Position numbers and translations under genes: made by a program. Below, piece after piece: positions 63,632-64,000 of a stretch of DNA of 64,000 bases. Each line of letters begins with the position of its first letter. Within the stretch, counting starts at the first letter, position 1. Origin of the DNA: JANQEU01 sp965601455 (GTDB lineage: Bacteria; Bacteroidota; Bacteroidia; Cytophagales; Cyclobacteriaceae); contig OZ271831.1 of NCBI GenBank assembly GCA_965601455.1, positions 3,472,001 through 3,536,000 of the forward strand. Reading direction: 5' to 3'. A model generated the notes under the pieces. The model did not search any database and was not told the DNA's origin. It saw only the letters and a program-made list of their open reading frames with translations.

Positions 63632-64000
63632 TTATTCTTTTATGGCCCTCTGAGAATATCCTTCCTCAAAAACCTGGTCTACGGGTTCCCAAAGCTCGAT
63701 TTTTCTACCATCGGGATCCAATATATGCACGAACTTGCCGTATTCAAATTCTTCGATTTCGTCAACTACCTGGATACCGGTTTTCTTAAGTTGCTCAACC
63801 AGTTCCTCAATATGTTGCACGCGGTAATTGACCATAAATTCGCTATCGGACGGGTCAAAGTAGTCGGTTTCTTTATTCATTGGACTCCACTGTAAATAAC
63901 CTTTTTGATCTTCCGAGCTTTTCCGAAATTCAAATAGTGCACCGTATTGATCAGTAGGCATCCCTAGATTCTTTTCGTACCACTGCTTGGTGGCATCCGG
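63632..64000 (-). CDS. VOC-family (glyoxalase-like) protein, 5' end outside window
   Basis: The frame stays open to the right edge, and the translated edge reads DATKQWYEKNLGMPTD, the usual beginning of a vicinal-oxygen-chelate domain, so only a short N-terminal part is missing. The visible ~122 residues include GALFEFR, a VNYRVQHIEELVEQLKKTG helix and FVHILDPDGRKIELWEP, a standard VOC ending with the metal-ligand Glu. Substrate unknown. An ATG at 63961 is internal, not the start. Confidence 0.85.
   Translation of the reverse strand, partial: PDATKQWYEKNLGMPTDQYGALFEFRKSSEDQKGYLQWSPMNKETDYFDPSDSEFMVNYRVQHIEELVEQLKKTGIQVVDEIEEFEYGKFVHILDPDGRKIELWEPVDQVFEEGYSQRAIKE

Noticed and set aside
63959..63961. 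ATG as the start of the VOC-family gene
   Set aside because: The frame continues to the window edge with a typical VOC N-terminus (WYEKNLGM), so the ATG is internal.

Overview
The window looks like a chromosome segment of a Bacteroidota bacterium, most likely of the order Cytophagales. Three things point there. Two surface proteins end in type IX secretion system (T9SS) sorting domains, and a PorP/SprF protein sits beside one of them. Families typical of the phylum recur (DUF5916, LytTR two-component pairs, PadR-linked MacB-type permeases, TonB C-terminal domains). Two promoters fit the Bacteroidota TTG / TAnnTTTG consensus. No rRNA, tRNA, CRISPR array, insertion sequence or prophage was seen.

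Layout. 1-4435: the 3' end of a large T9SS-sorted, SprB-like repeat protein followed by its PorP/SprF partner. 4426-5935: a small membrane protein, a gamma-class carbonic anhydrase and a lipoprotein. 5999-11190: a plus-strand housekeeping run (miaB, a sigma-54 activator, lptE, a Lys/Thr-rich TPR protein, secG). 11204-14074: an unrecognised gene, then groES-groEL and a bidirectional terminator.

14156-49478 is one long minus-strand gene train and the most unusual part. Read in its own direction it holds a TPR histidine kinase, a membrane FHA protein, a membrane PP2C phosphatase and a membrane Ser/Thr kinase whose periplasmic end is a TonB C-terminal domain. A 6672-residue T9SS-sorted surface protein follows, with 43 near-identical Ig-like units in 15,033 bp. 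After it come an outer-membrane-like protein, a membrane-anchored PKD protein, two tandem paralogues that resemble TssR (an accessory protein of the Bacteroidota type VI secretion system, T6SS), a LolD-like ATPase and an FtsX-like permease. Most junctions overlap or are a few bases apart. I infer a phosphorylation-controlled envelope apparatus built around a very long adhesin. It borrows accessory parts known from T6SS loci, but no sheath, tube, spike or ClpV gene is present.

49837-64000 is ordinary accessory and housekeeping content: a DUF5916 protein, an HD hydrolase, two paralogous triple-repeat exported proteins flanking a LytS/LytTR pair, a coiled-coil membrane protein, dinB, a TetR regulator with a palindromic operator inside its own promoter, an alpha/beta hydrolase, a MacB-like permease with its PadR regulator, and a VOC-family protein cut by the window edge.
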